A DNA stretch of 64,000 nucleotides from Bradyrhizobium sp. ISRA430 (GTDB lineage: Bacteria > Pseudomonadota > Alphaproteobacteria > Rhizobiales > Xanthobacteraceae): contig NZ_CP094516.1 of NCBI RefSeq assembly GCF_029909975.1, forward strand, positions 7,728,501 through 7,792,500, written 5' to 3'. Shown in pieces: positions 1 to 8,556 of the stretch. The position numbers and the translations under genes were made by a program. The notes under the pieces were generated by a model. That model searched no databases, had not been told where the DNA came from, and saw only the letters and a list, made by a program, of their open reading frames with translations. Position 1 is the stretch's first letter. Each line of letters begins with the position of its first letter.

Positions 1-84
1 CCGAAAGCTGAGGGTTCGAAGGTTGGTCTCGAGCTCCGGCGCTGCTCGGATAAGGGCGGAAGCTAATCATTTCTTTATGTTTAT

Positions 85-176
85 GTCAGGGATCGCTGAC
101 ATCCCGAAATGTTGGCGATCGCCGACCTTTTAAGGTGTCAGCGATCGCTTACACATGACAGTAAGCGCACGCTGAC
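85..176. promoter_or_regulatory. four-copy palindromic operator array
   Basis: Four related 16-bp palindromic boxes lie in a row: GTCAGGGATCGCTGAC (85-100), GTTGGCGATCGCCGAC (111-126), GTCAGCGATCGCTTAC (137-152) and GTAAGCGCACGCTGAC (161-176). Start-to-start spacing is 26, 26 and 24 bp, about 2.5 helical turns, so successive boxes fall on roughly opposite faces. The last box ends 13 bp before the ATG of a truncated HipB-like reading frame. This layout is typical of autoregulatory operators of XRE-type antitoxins. The boxes and spacing are seen directly; the regulator identity is inferred. Confidence 0.7.
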
Positions 177-189
177 ATGCGGATGGACT

Positions 190-249
190 ATGTTCATACA
201 CACACCTGCTGATCTCGGCGCCGTCATTCGCGACAGGCGCAAACACTGA
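190..249 (+). pseudogene. HipB/XRE-type antitoxin remnant (N-terminus only)
   Basis: The frame opens with ATG at 190 and encodes 19 residues, MFIHTPADLGAVIRDRRKH, before a TGA at 247-249. The stretch TPADLGAVIRDRRK resembles the start of small HipB/Y4mF-like helix-turn-helix antitoxins, which normally run to about 70-80 residues. The helix-turn-helix itself is missing, and I see no convincing continuation in any frame before the IclR gene ends at 383. It is best read as the broken first gene of a toxin-antitoxin operon whose operator array survives just upstream. The short length limits confidence. Confidence 0.5.
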
Positions 250-382
250 AGCAGCCGGCGATTTCATTCAGAATAGGCGAGGCGACTGGCGAAACCGACG
301 AGATCGTCGATCACATCGATGGTGATACGTTCTCAGCCGATCACGCTCTCTCTCCTGCCCAGAAGGCCGGCGCTGAGGATCA

Positions 383-1180
383 TCAAGTATCCTCAAGTGT
401 GTCGTCTTCACTGTCTGTCTGAAGGATGGTTTGCGATAGCAGCGCGGCGGCTCTTTGAAGTGGAGGAATGAAGCGATCCAGCTCTGTGAAGCTCACTCGC
501 GCCACGGGCACCGATACGCCAAGGCAGGCGATCAGCTCTCGGTCCGGGGAAACGATGGGGACCGCGCAGCCAACGACGCCCTTCACGTATTCCTCGTTGG
601 TCTTGGCCCATCCGCGACGGCGAGTTTCCTCGAGAAGCTTCATGAGGGTGTCGTAATCCACGATGGTGTTGTCGGTGTACCGTGTCAGAGCGAGCGAACG
701 ACATAACTTCTCACGCGCTCTCTCAGGTAACCGACTCATGTAGATTTTTCCAGTCGAGGTGCAGTGAAGGGGAGCAGCCTCGCCGGGATTGAATTGAAGC
801 CCCTGTGGTTGGGACACCCGTACGCTGTCGACGTAAGCGACGACGTTGTCGCGCACGACGCCAATTTCGCACTGTTCGCCGATCTCGCTGGCAACCGCGC
901 GCAGCACCGCGTGTCGCCGCGCCGTGCGAAAAGCCGCGCCGATGACTTTGGCGGACAGTGTGACCAGCTGATTGCCCACCGCGTAGCGCTTGGATCCAAG
1001 CGCCTTCTGGAGAAGGCCGCGTTCTTCCAGGTTTCCAACAAGCCGATGGGCTGTCGGAACGGGTAACGAAAGGGCGTTCGCGATCTCCGCGACCGAGACG
1101 GCCTTCGTCTGATGAGCGACGTAACCGATGATGGCGAATGCTCGGTCGAGCGGTCCAGCCGTTCGTTCTTGCTGCGTCAC
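383..1180 (-). CDS. IclR-family transcriptional regulator
   Basis: This 265-residue protein has the usual IclR length and layout. An N-terminal winged helix (residues about 10-65, with VAEIANALSLPVPTAHRLV as the recognition region) is followed by an effector-binding domain (about 75-255, including GEAAPLHCTSTGKIYMS and EEYVKGVVGCAVPI). The start is GTG at 1180, with a GGGAGA ribosome-binding site 5 bp upstream; no ATG in this frame fits better. It is divergent from the aminotransferase/ABC/amidohydrolase cluster across a 206-bp AT-rich gap. That position is typical of a local, ligand-responsive regulator of a catabolic operon. The ligand cannot be told from sequence. Confidence 0.9.
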   Translation of the reverse strand: MTQQERTAGPLDRAFAIIGYVAHQTKAVSVAEIANALSLPVPTAHRLVGNLEERGLLQKALGSKRYAVGNQLVTLSAKVIGAAFRTARRHAVLRAVASEIGEQCEIGVVRDNVVAYVDSVRVSQPQGLQFNPGEAAPLHCTSTGKIYMSRLPERAREKLCRSLALTRYTDNTIVDYDTLMKLLEETRRRGWAKTNEEYVKGVVGCAVPIVSPDRELIACLGVSVPVARVSFTELDRFIPPLQRAAALLSQTILQTDSEDDTLEDT

Positions 1181-1386
1181 GCGAATCTCCCATAGAGGTA
1201 AATTATCATTTTTTGGAATAAATACTACTACAATATGAAAAATACGTTAGACGCGCTTGCCCTTTGCTCATAACGTTGGCGCTGTCGTCTCATGATCAGA
1301 GATTGTGCAGCGCGCAGTGTGTTGGGCCTGCGGCTGGGGCCCGAATTCGACCGGTGCGAGGCGAGGTGTCCAAAAAGGAGATGGGA
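1181..1386. promoter_or_regulatory. divergent promoter region between IclR gene and aminotransferase operon
   Basis: This 206-bp gap separates two divergent genes. Its IclR-proximal part (about 1196-1248) is strikingly AT-rich for this genome and holds A/T runs such as TTTTTTGGAATAAATA, a likely site for both promoters and for IclR binding. A perfect AAGGAG at 1375-1380 lies 6 bp before the ATG at 1387 and fixes that gene's start. No exact promoter hexamers are claimed. Confidence 0.4.
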
Positions 1387-2547
1387 ATGTCGCGTCATTA
1401 CGACGTGGAAGCTGTGCGCAAGGAGTTCCCGGCAGCCGAAAGGATGGTCTACCTCGATTCCGGCTTTCAGACGCCGCTGGCGCGACCTGTAAAGACGGCG
1501 ATCGACACCTTCCTTCGTGAAGGCTTGGAGACAGCCGGACCGAAAAGCGTATGGCTCGATCGGGTTGAGCAAACGCGTGCCAAGGTCGCCCGTTTCCTTG
1601 GTGTGTCAGCCGACGAAATCGCCTTCACGAAGAACACATCGGAAAGCATGAACGTCGCGGCGAATGCGTTGCCTCTGCGAGCCGGTGATAAAGTTTTGAT
1701 GATCCACGGAGATCATCCAAATAACGCCTATGCCTTCCTCAATTTGAAAAAGAAGGGCGTCCAGATCGACTTCCTTCCGATGACGGATGTCGTCAACGCG
1801 GACACTTTCCTTCCCCACATCGATGAAAAAACTCGCGCGATATCGCTGTCGCACGTCACCTTCCACGCCGGACATCGCTTCGACATCGAGAGCATCGGCT
1901 CTCTTTGCGCGGATAAGAAGCTGTATTTCGTCGTCGACGTCATGCAGGCGATCGGGGTCGTTCCGATCGACGCGAAAGCTATTCAGGCAAGCTTCGTTGG
2001 CTCCGGCAGTCACAAGGGATTGCTCGTCCCTCAAGGTCTTGGATTGCTCTATTGGAATAAGAAGCTGGCGGAGTTGGAGCCTGCCTATCTCGCCGCTGCC
2101 AGCTTGGCCGAGATTCCTGACGACCTTATCGCGCGTGCCGATCGCTTGTCGCCATCTCCGAGCGCGCGACGTTTCGAACTAGGAAACTTCAACCTTCCCG
2201 CAATTCACGCGCTCGGCGCCTCCCTCGACATGATCGAGCAGATTGGCGTGACAAACATTCAGAACCATTGCTTCGACCTGGGCGATCATCTTATCGCCCA
2301 ACTGGACGAGCTCGGCCTCAGTCTCGTCGGTCCGCGTCAGCGAGACCATCGCTCGCCACACATCTACGTCGTTGGTCTGCCCGCGACAGAATGGCTCGGC
2401 TACTTCGAAGAGAATGGCGTGCGTGTTTCCCCCGAGCGCGACGGCATTCGCGTGTCGTTCGGCATGTTCAACACGGTCGACGATGTGGACCGTCTGGTGC
2501 ATCTCATCCGTGGACGCCAGTCAAAAAAGTCATTCAGGGCCGCTTAG
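1387..2547 (+). CDS. class V PLP-dependent aminotransferase (cysteine desulfurase-like fold)
   Basis: The protein has 386 residues from the ATG at 1387, chosen because AAGGAG sits 6 bp upstream; the frame is open further upstream but lacks a comparable site. It has the fold-type I aminotransferase class V pattern: YLDSGFQTP near residue 22, TKNTSESMN (about 81-89) for cofactor phosphate contacts, D184 and Q187 in VVDVMQAIG, and the Schiff-base lysine K210 in GSGSHKG. Family members include cysteine desulfurases, isopenicillin-N epimerase-like and kynureninase-like enzymes, so the substrate is open. Clustering with an amino-acid ABC transporter and an amidohydrolase suggests it acts on an imported amino compound. 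It is not a housekeeping IscS/SufS by context. Confidence 0.85.
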   Translation: MSRHYDVEAVRKEFPAAERMVYLDSGFQTPLARPVKTAIDTFLREGLETAGPKSVWLDRVEQTRAKVARFLGVSADEIAFTKNTSESMNVAANALPLRAGDKVLMIHGDHPNNAYAFLNLKKKGVQIDFLPMTDVVNADTFLPHIDEKTRAISLSHVTFHAGHRFDIESIGSLCADKKLYFVVDVMQAIGVVPIDAKAIQASFVGSGSHKGLLVPQGLGLLYWNKKLAELEPAYLAAASLAEIPDDLIARADRLSPSPSARRFELGNFNLPAIHALGASLDMIEQIGVTNIQNHCFDLGDHLIAQLDELGLSLVGPRQRDHRSPHIYVVGLPATEWLGYFEENGVRVSPERDGIRVSFGMFNTVDDVDRLVHLIRGRQSKKSFRAA

Positions 2548-2599
2548 GATTTGGCATGGGAGCGGCTTGAGAAAAACACCCGCAATCGTGAGGCTCGCG

Positions 2600-3391
2600 A
2601 TGTTCGGAGTTCTTCTTGAAAATACGTCGGATGGCCAGCGGTACATCGACTGGCTTCTTTCGGGCCTTGGTTGGACCTTGGCGCTTGCCTTCTTCGGCTG
2701 GTGGATAGCGTTCGCGGTCGGAGTCGTCGTCGGCATAGGTCGAACCATGCGGAGTTCCTTTTTCAGGGCATTAGCGCGAATGTACGTGGAGATCTTCCGA
2801 AACATCCCCGTTCTCGTGCAGATGTTCCTTTGGTACTTCGTCCTGCCCGAGCTTCTTCCGAGTACAATCGGCGACTGGATCAAGCAGATTCCTCCGCCCT
2901 GGGGATCTTTCTTTCCGGCCCTCTGGTGTCTGAGCCTGTACACCGCGGCGCGCATCGCGGAACAGGTTCGGGCAGGCATCGAAGCCTTGCCGAAAGGGCA
3001 AGCCGAAGCGGCTGCCGCACTTGGTCTGAGCGGATATCTGACCTATCGCCATATCATCCTGCCGCAGGCTCTGCGCCTCATCGTGCCAAGCCTGACAAGC
3101 GAGGTGATGGGCATCTACAAGAACACGTCCGTTGCTCTGACCATCGGCTTGATGGAGTTGACCGCTCAAGCGCGCCAAATCAGTGACACTACGTTCCAAA
3201 CCTTCACGGCATTCGGTGCCGCCACACTCATCTATCTTGCCTTGGCTCTGATCGCCTATCAGACGATGATGCTCATCGACAAAGCGGTGCGTATTCCCGC
3301 TACGGCACCGGGCAAGGAAGCTGTGGGAGCAGATTTTGACGACGTAAATCTTGAAGGCGCCGTGCCCAGCAGTATGGAGGTCGTGAAATGA
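2600..3391 (+). CDS. polar amino-acid ABC transporter permease (HisM/GlnP family)
   Basis: This 263-residue inner-membrane permease starts at ATG 2600, with a TGAGG-like site about 6 bp upstream; GTG 2588 is a possible alternative. It has several hydrophobic segments and the EAA loop (GQAEAAAALGLSGYLTYRHI, followed by LPQALRLIVP) that contacts the ATPase. It follows the aminotransferase by 52 bp and overlaps the next permease by 4 bp (ATGA at 3388-3391), so the two are translationally coupled. Together they form the heterodimeric channel of a PAAT-type importer. Substrate class is inferred from family and neighbours only. Confidence 0.9.
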   Translation: MFGVLLENTSDGQRYIDWLLSGLGWTLALAFFGWWIAFAVGVVVGIGRTMRSSFFRALARMYVEIFRNIPVLVQMFLWYFVLPELLPSTIGDWIKQIPPPWGSFFPALWCLSLYTAARIAEQVRAGIEALPKGQAEAAAALGLSGYLTYRHIILPQALRLIVPSLTSEVMGIYKNTSVALTIGLMELTAQARQISDTTFQTFTAFGAATLIYLALALIAYQTMMLIDKAVRIPATAPGKEAVGADFDDVNLEGAVPSSMEVVK

Positions 3392-4083
3392 ACAGCCTCG
3401 ATTTCTCGATCATCGCGCAGGCATGGCCCTATTTATGGTCAGGATTGCTATTCTCGCTCTCCTTGACGGCAGCTGCCTTCTTCTTTGGGATGTTTCTCGG
3501 AACGCTCTTCGCTCTCGTGCAGCATTTTGAACTCCGCATTCTGAGCCAGCTCGTCCGTGGCTACGTCGCCCTGATGCGATCGATTCCGCTCATTCTCGTC
3601 CTGTTCTGGTTTTTCTTCTTGGTGCCCGTCGTTCTGGGCCACCTGTCAGGCAATGGTCGTCCGATTCCAGTGGGTGCCACCTACACGGCGTTCATTACGT
3701 TCGGTTTGTTCGAGGCCGCCTATTATTCGGAAATCATCCGCGTCGGCTTGCGCGCGGTGAACAAGGGGCAATTCGAGGCCTGCCAGGCTCTCGCCTTGTC
3801 GACATTCGATACGTATCGCCACATCGTCCTGCCGCAGGTGTTTCGGGTCGCCAGCCCCATCATCCTGAGCCAGACCATCATTCTGTTTCAGGATACGTCC
3901 CTCGTGTACGTCCTGTCGCTCACCGATCTGCTTGGTGCGGCTTCGAAGCTTGCACAGCTCAATGGTCGCCTCGTCGAGATGTACCTGGCAGTAGCCGTTG
4001 CTTATCTCATCATAAGTTCCGCCGCGTCCCAATTCGTCGCCTCACTCCGCAAGAAGTACGCGATCGCGGGCGCCCATCCATAG
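3388..4083 (+). CDS. polar amino-acid ABC transporter permease, second subunit
   Basis: This 231-residue integral membrane protein starts within the stop of the preceding permease. Hydrophobic segments lie near residues 10-40, 60-85, 95-115 and 195-215. Its EAA loop reads GQFEACQALALSTFDTYRHI, followed by LPQVFR, closely parallel to that of its partner. It belongs to the HisM/GltK/GlnP family and completes the two-permease importer served by the ATPase at 4140-4907 and the binding protein at 4937-5830. No defect is visible. Confidence 0.9.
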   Translation: MNSLDFSIIAQAWPYLWSGLLFSLSLTAAAFFFGMFLGTLFALVQHFELRILSQLVRGYVALMRSIPLILVLFWFFFLVPVVLGHLSGNGRPIPVGATYTAFITFGLFEAAYYSEIIRVGLRAVNKGQFEACQALALSTFDTYRHIVLPQVFRVASPIILSQTIILFQDTSLVYVLSLTDLLGAASKLAQLNGRLVEMYLAVAVAYLIISSAASQFVASLRKKYAIAGAHP

Positions 4084-4139
4084 TCAATCGATGATCTGAT
4101 GGCCCGTCCTTCCCTGGCGGCTTCAACCTGGAGACCAGC

Positions 4140-4907
4140 ATGCAGCAAGAGCGCACGGTTAGCCCAGCCGACCAACTCCCGATGGTTGTCGTCGAGCACC
4201 TCATCAAGCGGTTCGGCAGCTTCAATGCCCTGAGTGATATCAACCTCAACATTGCAAAAGGAGAAAAGATCGTACTCTGCGGGCCGTCGGGTTCCGGGAA
4301 GTCGACCCTGATCCGCTGCATCAATCATATCGAAAAGCATGATTCCGGCCGCATAGTCGTCGACGGGACCGAGCTTACAGATCGGATTCGCGATATCAAC
4401 ACTGTTCGCTGTGAAGTCGGCATGGTCTTTCAGAGCTTCAACCTGTTTCCGCATCTCTCGGTGCTCGAGAATTGCATGTTGGCTCCGATGAAAGTCAGAG
4501 GTCTTGCTCAGTCCGAAGCACGTGACCGAGCGATGGTGTTGCTGAGGAAGGTCCGGATCCACGATCAGGCCAAAAAGTATCCCTCGCAATTGTCTGGCGG
4601 TCAGCAGCAGCGTGTCGCTATAGCTCGCGCCTTGTGCATGCAACCCAAGATCATGCTGTTCGACGAGCCGACTTCTGCCCTGGATCCGGAAATGGTGAAG
4701 GAGGTGCTCGAAACCATAGTTGAGCTCGCGCAGGACGGAATAACAATGATCTGCGTCACCCATGAAATGGGTTTCGCGCGCGAAGTGGCGGATCGTGTGG
4801 TCTTTATGGATTGCGGCTCAATCGTGGAAGAGGGCGATCCGAGCACCTTCTTTCGCGCACCGAACACGGAACGGGCCAAGGCCTTCCTCAACCAGATCAT
4901 TCACTAG
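4140..4907 (+). CDS. polar amino-acid ABC transporter ATP-binding protein (GlnQ-like)
   Basis: This 255-residue cytoplasmic ATPase drives the importer. All ABC motifs are present in order: Walker [10 protein letters not shown] (about residues 51-59), Q-loop [11 protein letters not shown], signature LSGGQQQR, Walker [13 protein letters not shown] and H-loop CVTHEMG. The start at 4140 has GGAG 6 bp upstream. It is most like GlnQ/HisP/ArtP-type ATPases, which pair with two short permeases, and it has the family's normal length. It sits between permease and binding-protein genes in one operon. Confidence 0.93.
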   Translation: MQQERTVSPADQLPMVVVEHLIKRFGSFNALSDINLNIAKGEKIVLCGPSGSGKSTLIRCINHIEKHDSGRIVVDGTELTDRIRDINTVRCEVGMVFQSFNLFPHLSVLENCMLAPMKVRGLAQSEARDRAMVLLRKVRIHDQAKKYPSQLSGGQQQRVAIARALCMQPKIMLFDEPTSALDPEMVKEVLETIVELAQDGITMICVTHEMGFAREVADRVVFMDCGSIVEEGDPSTFFRAPNTERAKAFLNQIIH

Positions 4908-4936
4908 CCGCATCTTACCCGAACAGAGAGATCTCC

Positions 4937-5830
4937 ATGCCCAGAATGTTTGCACTGCTCTCCGCAACTGCTATCACCATGCTTTCATTCTCCACGGCTC
5001 AGGCCGGTCCGACGCTCGACAACATCAAGTCGAAAAAGGCGATCACCATTGGCTATCGCGAAGCTTCGATCCCCTTTTCCTATCTCGGCGGCGACCAGAA
5101 GCCCGTCGGTTTTTCCCTGGACCTGTGTGCGCATATCGTCGATCGGCTGAAAGCTGATCTCAGCACTCCAGACCTTCAGATAAAGCTCACGCCGGTCAAT
5201 TCGTCCAACCGTATCCCGCTGATACAGAACGGTACGATCGATATCGAGTGCGGCGGCACTGCCAGCAGCAAGCAGCGTCTGGAGCAGGTCTCATTCAGCG
5301 TTTCGACCTTCGCCAGCCAAACGGCTTGGCTCGCCAAGGTGTCGAGCGGGTTCAAGACGCCGAAAGATCTAAAGGGCAAGACTATCGTTGTCACACAGGG
5401 ATCCGATGCGCTTGGCATCGCCAAAAGTATCTCGCAGGATGAAGGTCTCAATCTTACGATCGCACAAGCCAAAGACCATGCTGAATCCCTGCTGCTGCTG
5501 GCCACCGGGCGGGCATCGGCGTGGGTGGAGGCGGACATTCTCTTGGCCGGTATGAAGGCGGATTATTCGAACCCCGCTGACCTCACTTTCCTAAGAGCCA
5601 ACTACGGCACGATCTATTATTATGGTCTGATGTTCTCGAAGGATGATCCCGACTTCAAAAAAATGGTCGACGACGTTCTCTCTAAGCTTATGGCTTCCGG
5701 CGAGTTCACGAAAATCTACGATAAATGGTTCATGGCCGCGATCCCGCCGAAGAACATCAACCTCAACTTTCCAATGACCGAGGCTCTTAAGGAACGCGTC
5801 ACCCATCCTAGTGATGTCGTAAACAATTGA
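4937..5830 (+). CDS. amino-acid ABC transporter substrate-binding protein
   Basis: The protein has 297 residues from ATG 4937, preceded by an AGAGAG site. A Sec signal peptide covers residues 1-23 (MPRMFALLSATAITMLSFSTAQA, cleaved after AQA). The mature protein is a family 3 (PBP type 2) solute receptor: ITIGYREASIPFSYL opens the first lobe, IECGGTASSKQRLEQVSFS is the hinge and ligand region, and VVTQGSDALG belongs to the second lobe. The family binds polar amino acids and related compounds in the periplasm. As the last transporter gene of the operon it probably defines the specificity of the whole cluster, which I cannot predict. Confidence 0.9.
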   Translation: MPRMFALLSATAITMLSFSTAQAGPTLDNIKSKKAITIGYREASIPFSYLGGDQKPVGFSLDLCAHIVDRLKADLSTPDLQIKLTPVNSSNRIPLIQNGTIDIECGGTASSKQRLEQVSFSVSTFASQTAWLAKVSSGFKTPKDLKGKTIVVTQGSDALGIAKSISQDEGLNLTIAQAKDHAESLLLLATGRASAWVEADILLAGMKADYSNPADLTFLRANYGTIYYYGLMFSKDDPDFKKMVDDVLSKLMASGEFTKIYDKWFMAAIPPKNINLNFPMTEALKERVTHPSDVVNN

Positions 5831-5950
5831 TCGTACCGGCCGCGGCCCTGGGAGCGTTGCTGACCAACGCCAGACGTACAGCATGTCTAACGCGAGCGGC
5901 GGTCGCAAATGCGGACGCAAGCGACTGTCCTTATTTAAAGGGAGCCCAAG

Positions 5951-7303
5951 ATGAGTAGAGCTGCGATTGGCTGGGAGGCGATGACGGACTCCGATCGACA
6001 GATCGCACAATGGGTTGAGAAGACGCCCTTTGTGGATACCCATGAGCACTTGATTGAGGAAAGTCAGCGCCTTGCCGGAGCGATCCATCCGCGAACGTTA
6101 CCGTGCAACGACTGGGCGTATTTGTTCAGGTCCTATGCTGCCGAGGATCTGGTAGTTGCCGGCCTCCCGGCGGCCGATTTGCGTAGGTTTCTCTTGCCGG
6201 ATCTTCCAAGTCACGAAAAGTATCGGCTGATCGCCCCTTACTGGGACCGAATCCGCCACACTGGCTACGCCCAGGCGCTGCGCCATACGTTTCGCGGCGT
6301 TTACGGTGAAGACGATCTCACTGCCGAGAGCCTACCGCGCATCGCGGAGAAATATCGTGAAACCGTTCAACCTGGCTTTTATGCACGCATTTTGGGCCAG
6401 GCGAACATCAAGGGCTGCCATATCAATTCGCTACAGCGCATCTTCATGGAGACCGAACAGCCAGGGCTCCTCGATCACGATATAAGCATCCTTCAACTGT
6501 GCCGGTGTAGTGCTGCTGATTTTGCGTGGGTGGAGGCCGAGACAGGTCGATGCCCGACGACGCTCGACGAGTGGCTCGGCGTCATCGACTACTATTTCGC
6601 AACATACGGCGCCAAAGCCGTGGCCGTAAAATCGCAGATAGCTTATTCGCGCGCTCTTAATTTCAAGCCTGTCACCAAGGCGCATGCGTCAAGGCTATTT
6701 CCCCACCATGCCGACAGGGTCGGCGCGTTACATGCTCTCGGTCCTGAGGACCTCAAGGCGCTGCAAGATTATCTGTTCCGCTATTGCGTCGAAAAAGCTG
6801 GCGAGTGCGGCCTACCGGTCAAGCTGCACACCGGCGTTTTGGCCGGCTATGGCGTGATGCAACTCGGCCGTACCCACAGCAATGCCGCAGACGTATGCCG
6901 TCTGTTGCAAGACTTTCCCGAAACCCGTTTTGTTCTCATGCATATCGGCTATCCATACGAGCACGAGTTTATCGCGCTGGCCAAACATTATCCGAATGCC
7001 GCGATCGACATGTGCTGGGCATGGATTATCAATCCGGTGGCGGGCGTTCGCTTTCTGAAGGAGTTTCTGATGGCCGTTCCGTCGAACAAGATCTTCACCT
7101 TTGGCGGCGACTATGTCGCTGTCGAGCCAATTTACGGCCATGCGTTTGTAGCGCGTCGTGGAATCGCTATGGCACTCTCGCAATTGGTTGCCGAAGGGTG
7201 GGTAGCGCTTGAAGATACTCGTGGTCTGATAGAGAGGATCATGCGCGGGAACGCTCAACAGTTCTTTCGTAAACCACATCGAGAGCACGCAATACATCCC
7301 TGA
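5951..7303 (+). CDS. amidohydrolase-superfamily TIM-barrel metal-dependent hydrolase
   Basis: This 450-residue protein has the amidohydrolase pattern. Metal-binding H31 and H33 lie in FVDTHEHLIEE at the end of strand 1, a histidine in VKLHTGV, another in FVLMHIGYPYEHEF, and the conserved aspartate in FTFGGDY. The arrangement fits the amidohydrolase_2/uronate-isomerase-like branch rather than urease or dihydroorotase types. GGGAGC lies about 7 bp before the ATG. It follows the ABC transporter genes by 120 bp on the same strand and probably processes the imported compound by hydrolysis, decarboxylation or isomerisation. The exact reaction is not evident. Confidence 0.8.
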   Translation: MSRAAIGWEAMTDSDRQIAQWVEKTPFVDTHEHLIEESQRLAGAIHPRTLPCNDWAYLFRSYAAEDLVVAGLPAADLRRFLLPDLPSHEKYRLIAPYWDRIRHTGYAQALRHTFRGVYGEDDLTAESLPRIAEKYRETVQPGFYARILGQANIKGCHINSLQRIFMETEQPGLLDHDISILQLCRCSAADFAWVEAETGRCPTTLDEWLGVIDYYFATYGAKAVAVKSQIAYSRALNFKPVTKAHASRLFPHHADRVGALHALGPEDLKALQDYLFRYCVEKAGECGLPVKLHTGVLAGYGVMQLGRTHSNAADVCRLLQDFPETRFVLMHIGYPYEHEFIALAKHYPNAAIDMCWAWIINPVAGVRFLKEFLMAVPSNKIFTFGGDYVAVEPIYGHAFVARRGIAMALSQLVAEGWVALEDTRGLIERIMRGNAQQFFRKPHREHAIHP

Positions 7304-8183
7304 ACGGTGCACAAGCACGATCATTTCGCTGGGGGAAGCTTGGAAAATGGTCGCGTCAGCGGGATAGCCTGACTCGCTTTGGTCTACGGGTCTCCGCATC
7401 AGGTAAGCGAATGACCCGCGGCTACTCGAGTTGGCTATTCGAGCTGAAAGCCTAAGCCTCGTCAGCGTTGCCAAGCGCATTAGCGGATCGACCCGCGGGC
7501 GCGTCGGCGGCATGCTAGTCTAAGCGGGCGCCGTGCGCCACATGACTAAGGGCAGTGGCCCGAGTCGCGAAAACTGAATTGCACCTGTACTAGCCAAGTC
7601 GAGGGTTAATTCTCCGCCACCTTGGTAGAGATTTGGATCAAGCCGTCGAACTTCTCGACAATCGCCGACCCGCTGCCCGGCACGATTCGTAGCGCTGATC
7701 TACGATCAGGGGATCGTACCAAATATCGTCCCCAGATGGTGGCGCTTTGCAAGACGGACTGTGATGAACTGGTCCGGGAGTTTAGGTTTGTCAACTGCTC
7801 AGGGGGGTCGTGTGCACGAGGTGTGACCAGGATATAAAAATCGGAGATACGATATGACGGGCATTGACCGAGCTGGCATATCGCACGTTCGGGCTGCAGG
7901 ATTAGGCAGTTCGAGCCTGGAGCCCGGCATATCTCTCCGCACGGCAAATCGTCGGAGCAGAACTGACACTCGCGGCAACGCGCGCCAGATCCGCTCCGAA
8001 ATTCACCGCACTGCGATTGACACGCGCCCTCTCCCTTCAGCAACGGACGGATTTGGTGCCGTGATTACGCGTCGGCCGCGCGGCCCGTTCACATTTATTG
8101 CTGCGCTGTGATCCCACTGGAATCTCCCCCGGCTGAGCCAGAGCCGCGAGCCGCCTTCGAACGACCAACCAACCGCGTAGGGA
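7304..8183. other. gene-poor accessory stretch
   Basis: This 880-bp stretch follows the amidohydrolase. Its open frames, up to about 145 codons on the minus strand (7606-8043), have no recognisable motifs and no convincing ribosome-binding site. The sequence just before the DUF736 remnant probably includes that gene's decayed N-terminus. I see no RNA gene or repeat. Confidence 0.5.
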
Positions 8184-8420
8184 ATGGGTTGCACGCTCTC
8201 GGGTGCCGGCGACAACGCACCGAGCCACCGGGTCTATGTCGGCCGTGTGGAGATCGGGGCCGCCTAGTCGAAGCGCTCCAACGAGGGCCGCGATTATCTG
8301 GGTCTGAAGCTCGACGATCCGAGCTTCACCGCTGCGATCTTCGCCAACCTCTTCGCCGACGAGGAAGGTGAGCGCTTCAGCCTGATCTGGCCCCGTCCCA
8401 ACCGTCGCAACGGCCACTGA
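8184..8420 (+). pseudogene. DUF736 family protein, interrupted by a nonsense codon
   Basis: In one frame the sequence reads DNAPSHRVYVGRVEIGAA, then TAG at 8265-8267, then SKRSNEGRDYLGLKLDDPSF and a tail ending LIWPRPNRRNGH with TGA at 8418-8420. From memory this matches DUF736 proteins, which have GAAWxKxSNEGRDYLSLKLDDPSF, so the stop replaces the conserved tryptophan codon (TGG to TAG). The usual N-terminal 25 or so residues are not recognisable upstream. DUF736 genes are common on rhizobial plasmids, symbiosis islands and conjugative elements, so this marks accessory DNA. The function of the family is unknown. Confidence 0.8.
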
Positions 8421-8556
8421 CCCGGCCCACATTGCTGCGCCCGGCTGTTCCGGGGGGCCATTACCTTGCGCAGGAGCCGGCCGCGATCTTGCGGCAGCGT
8501 CGCACCCCGACCATGCGAGATTCGCAGGACGGACGCACCGATTCCCTTAAGGAGCT

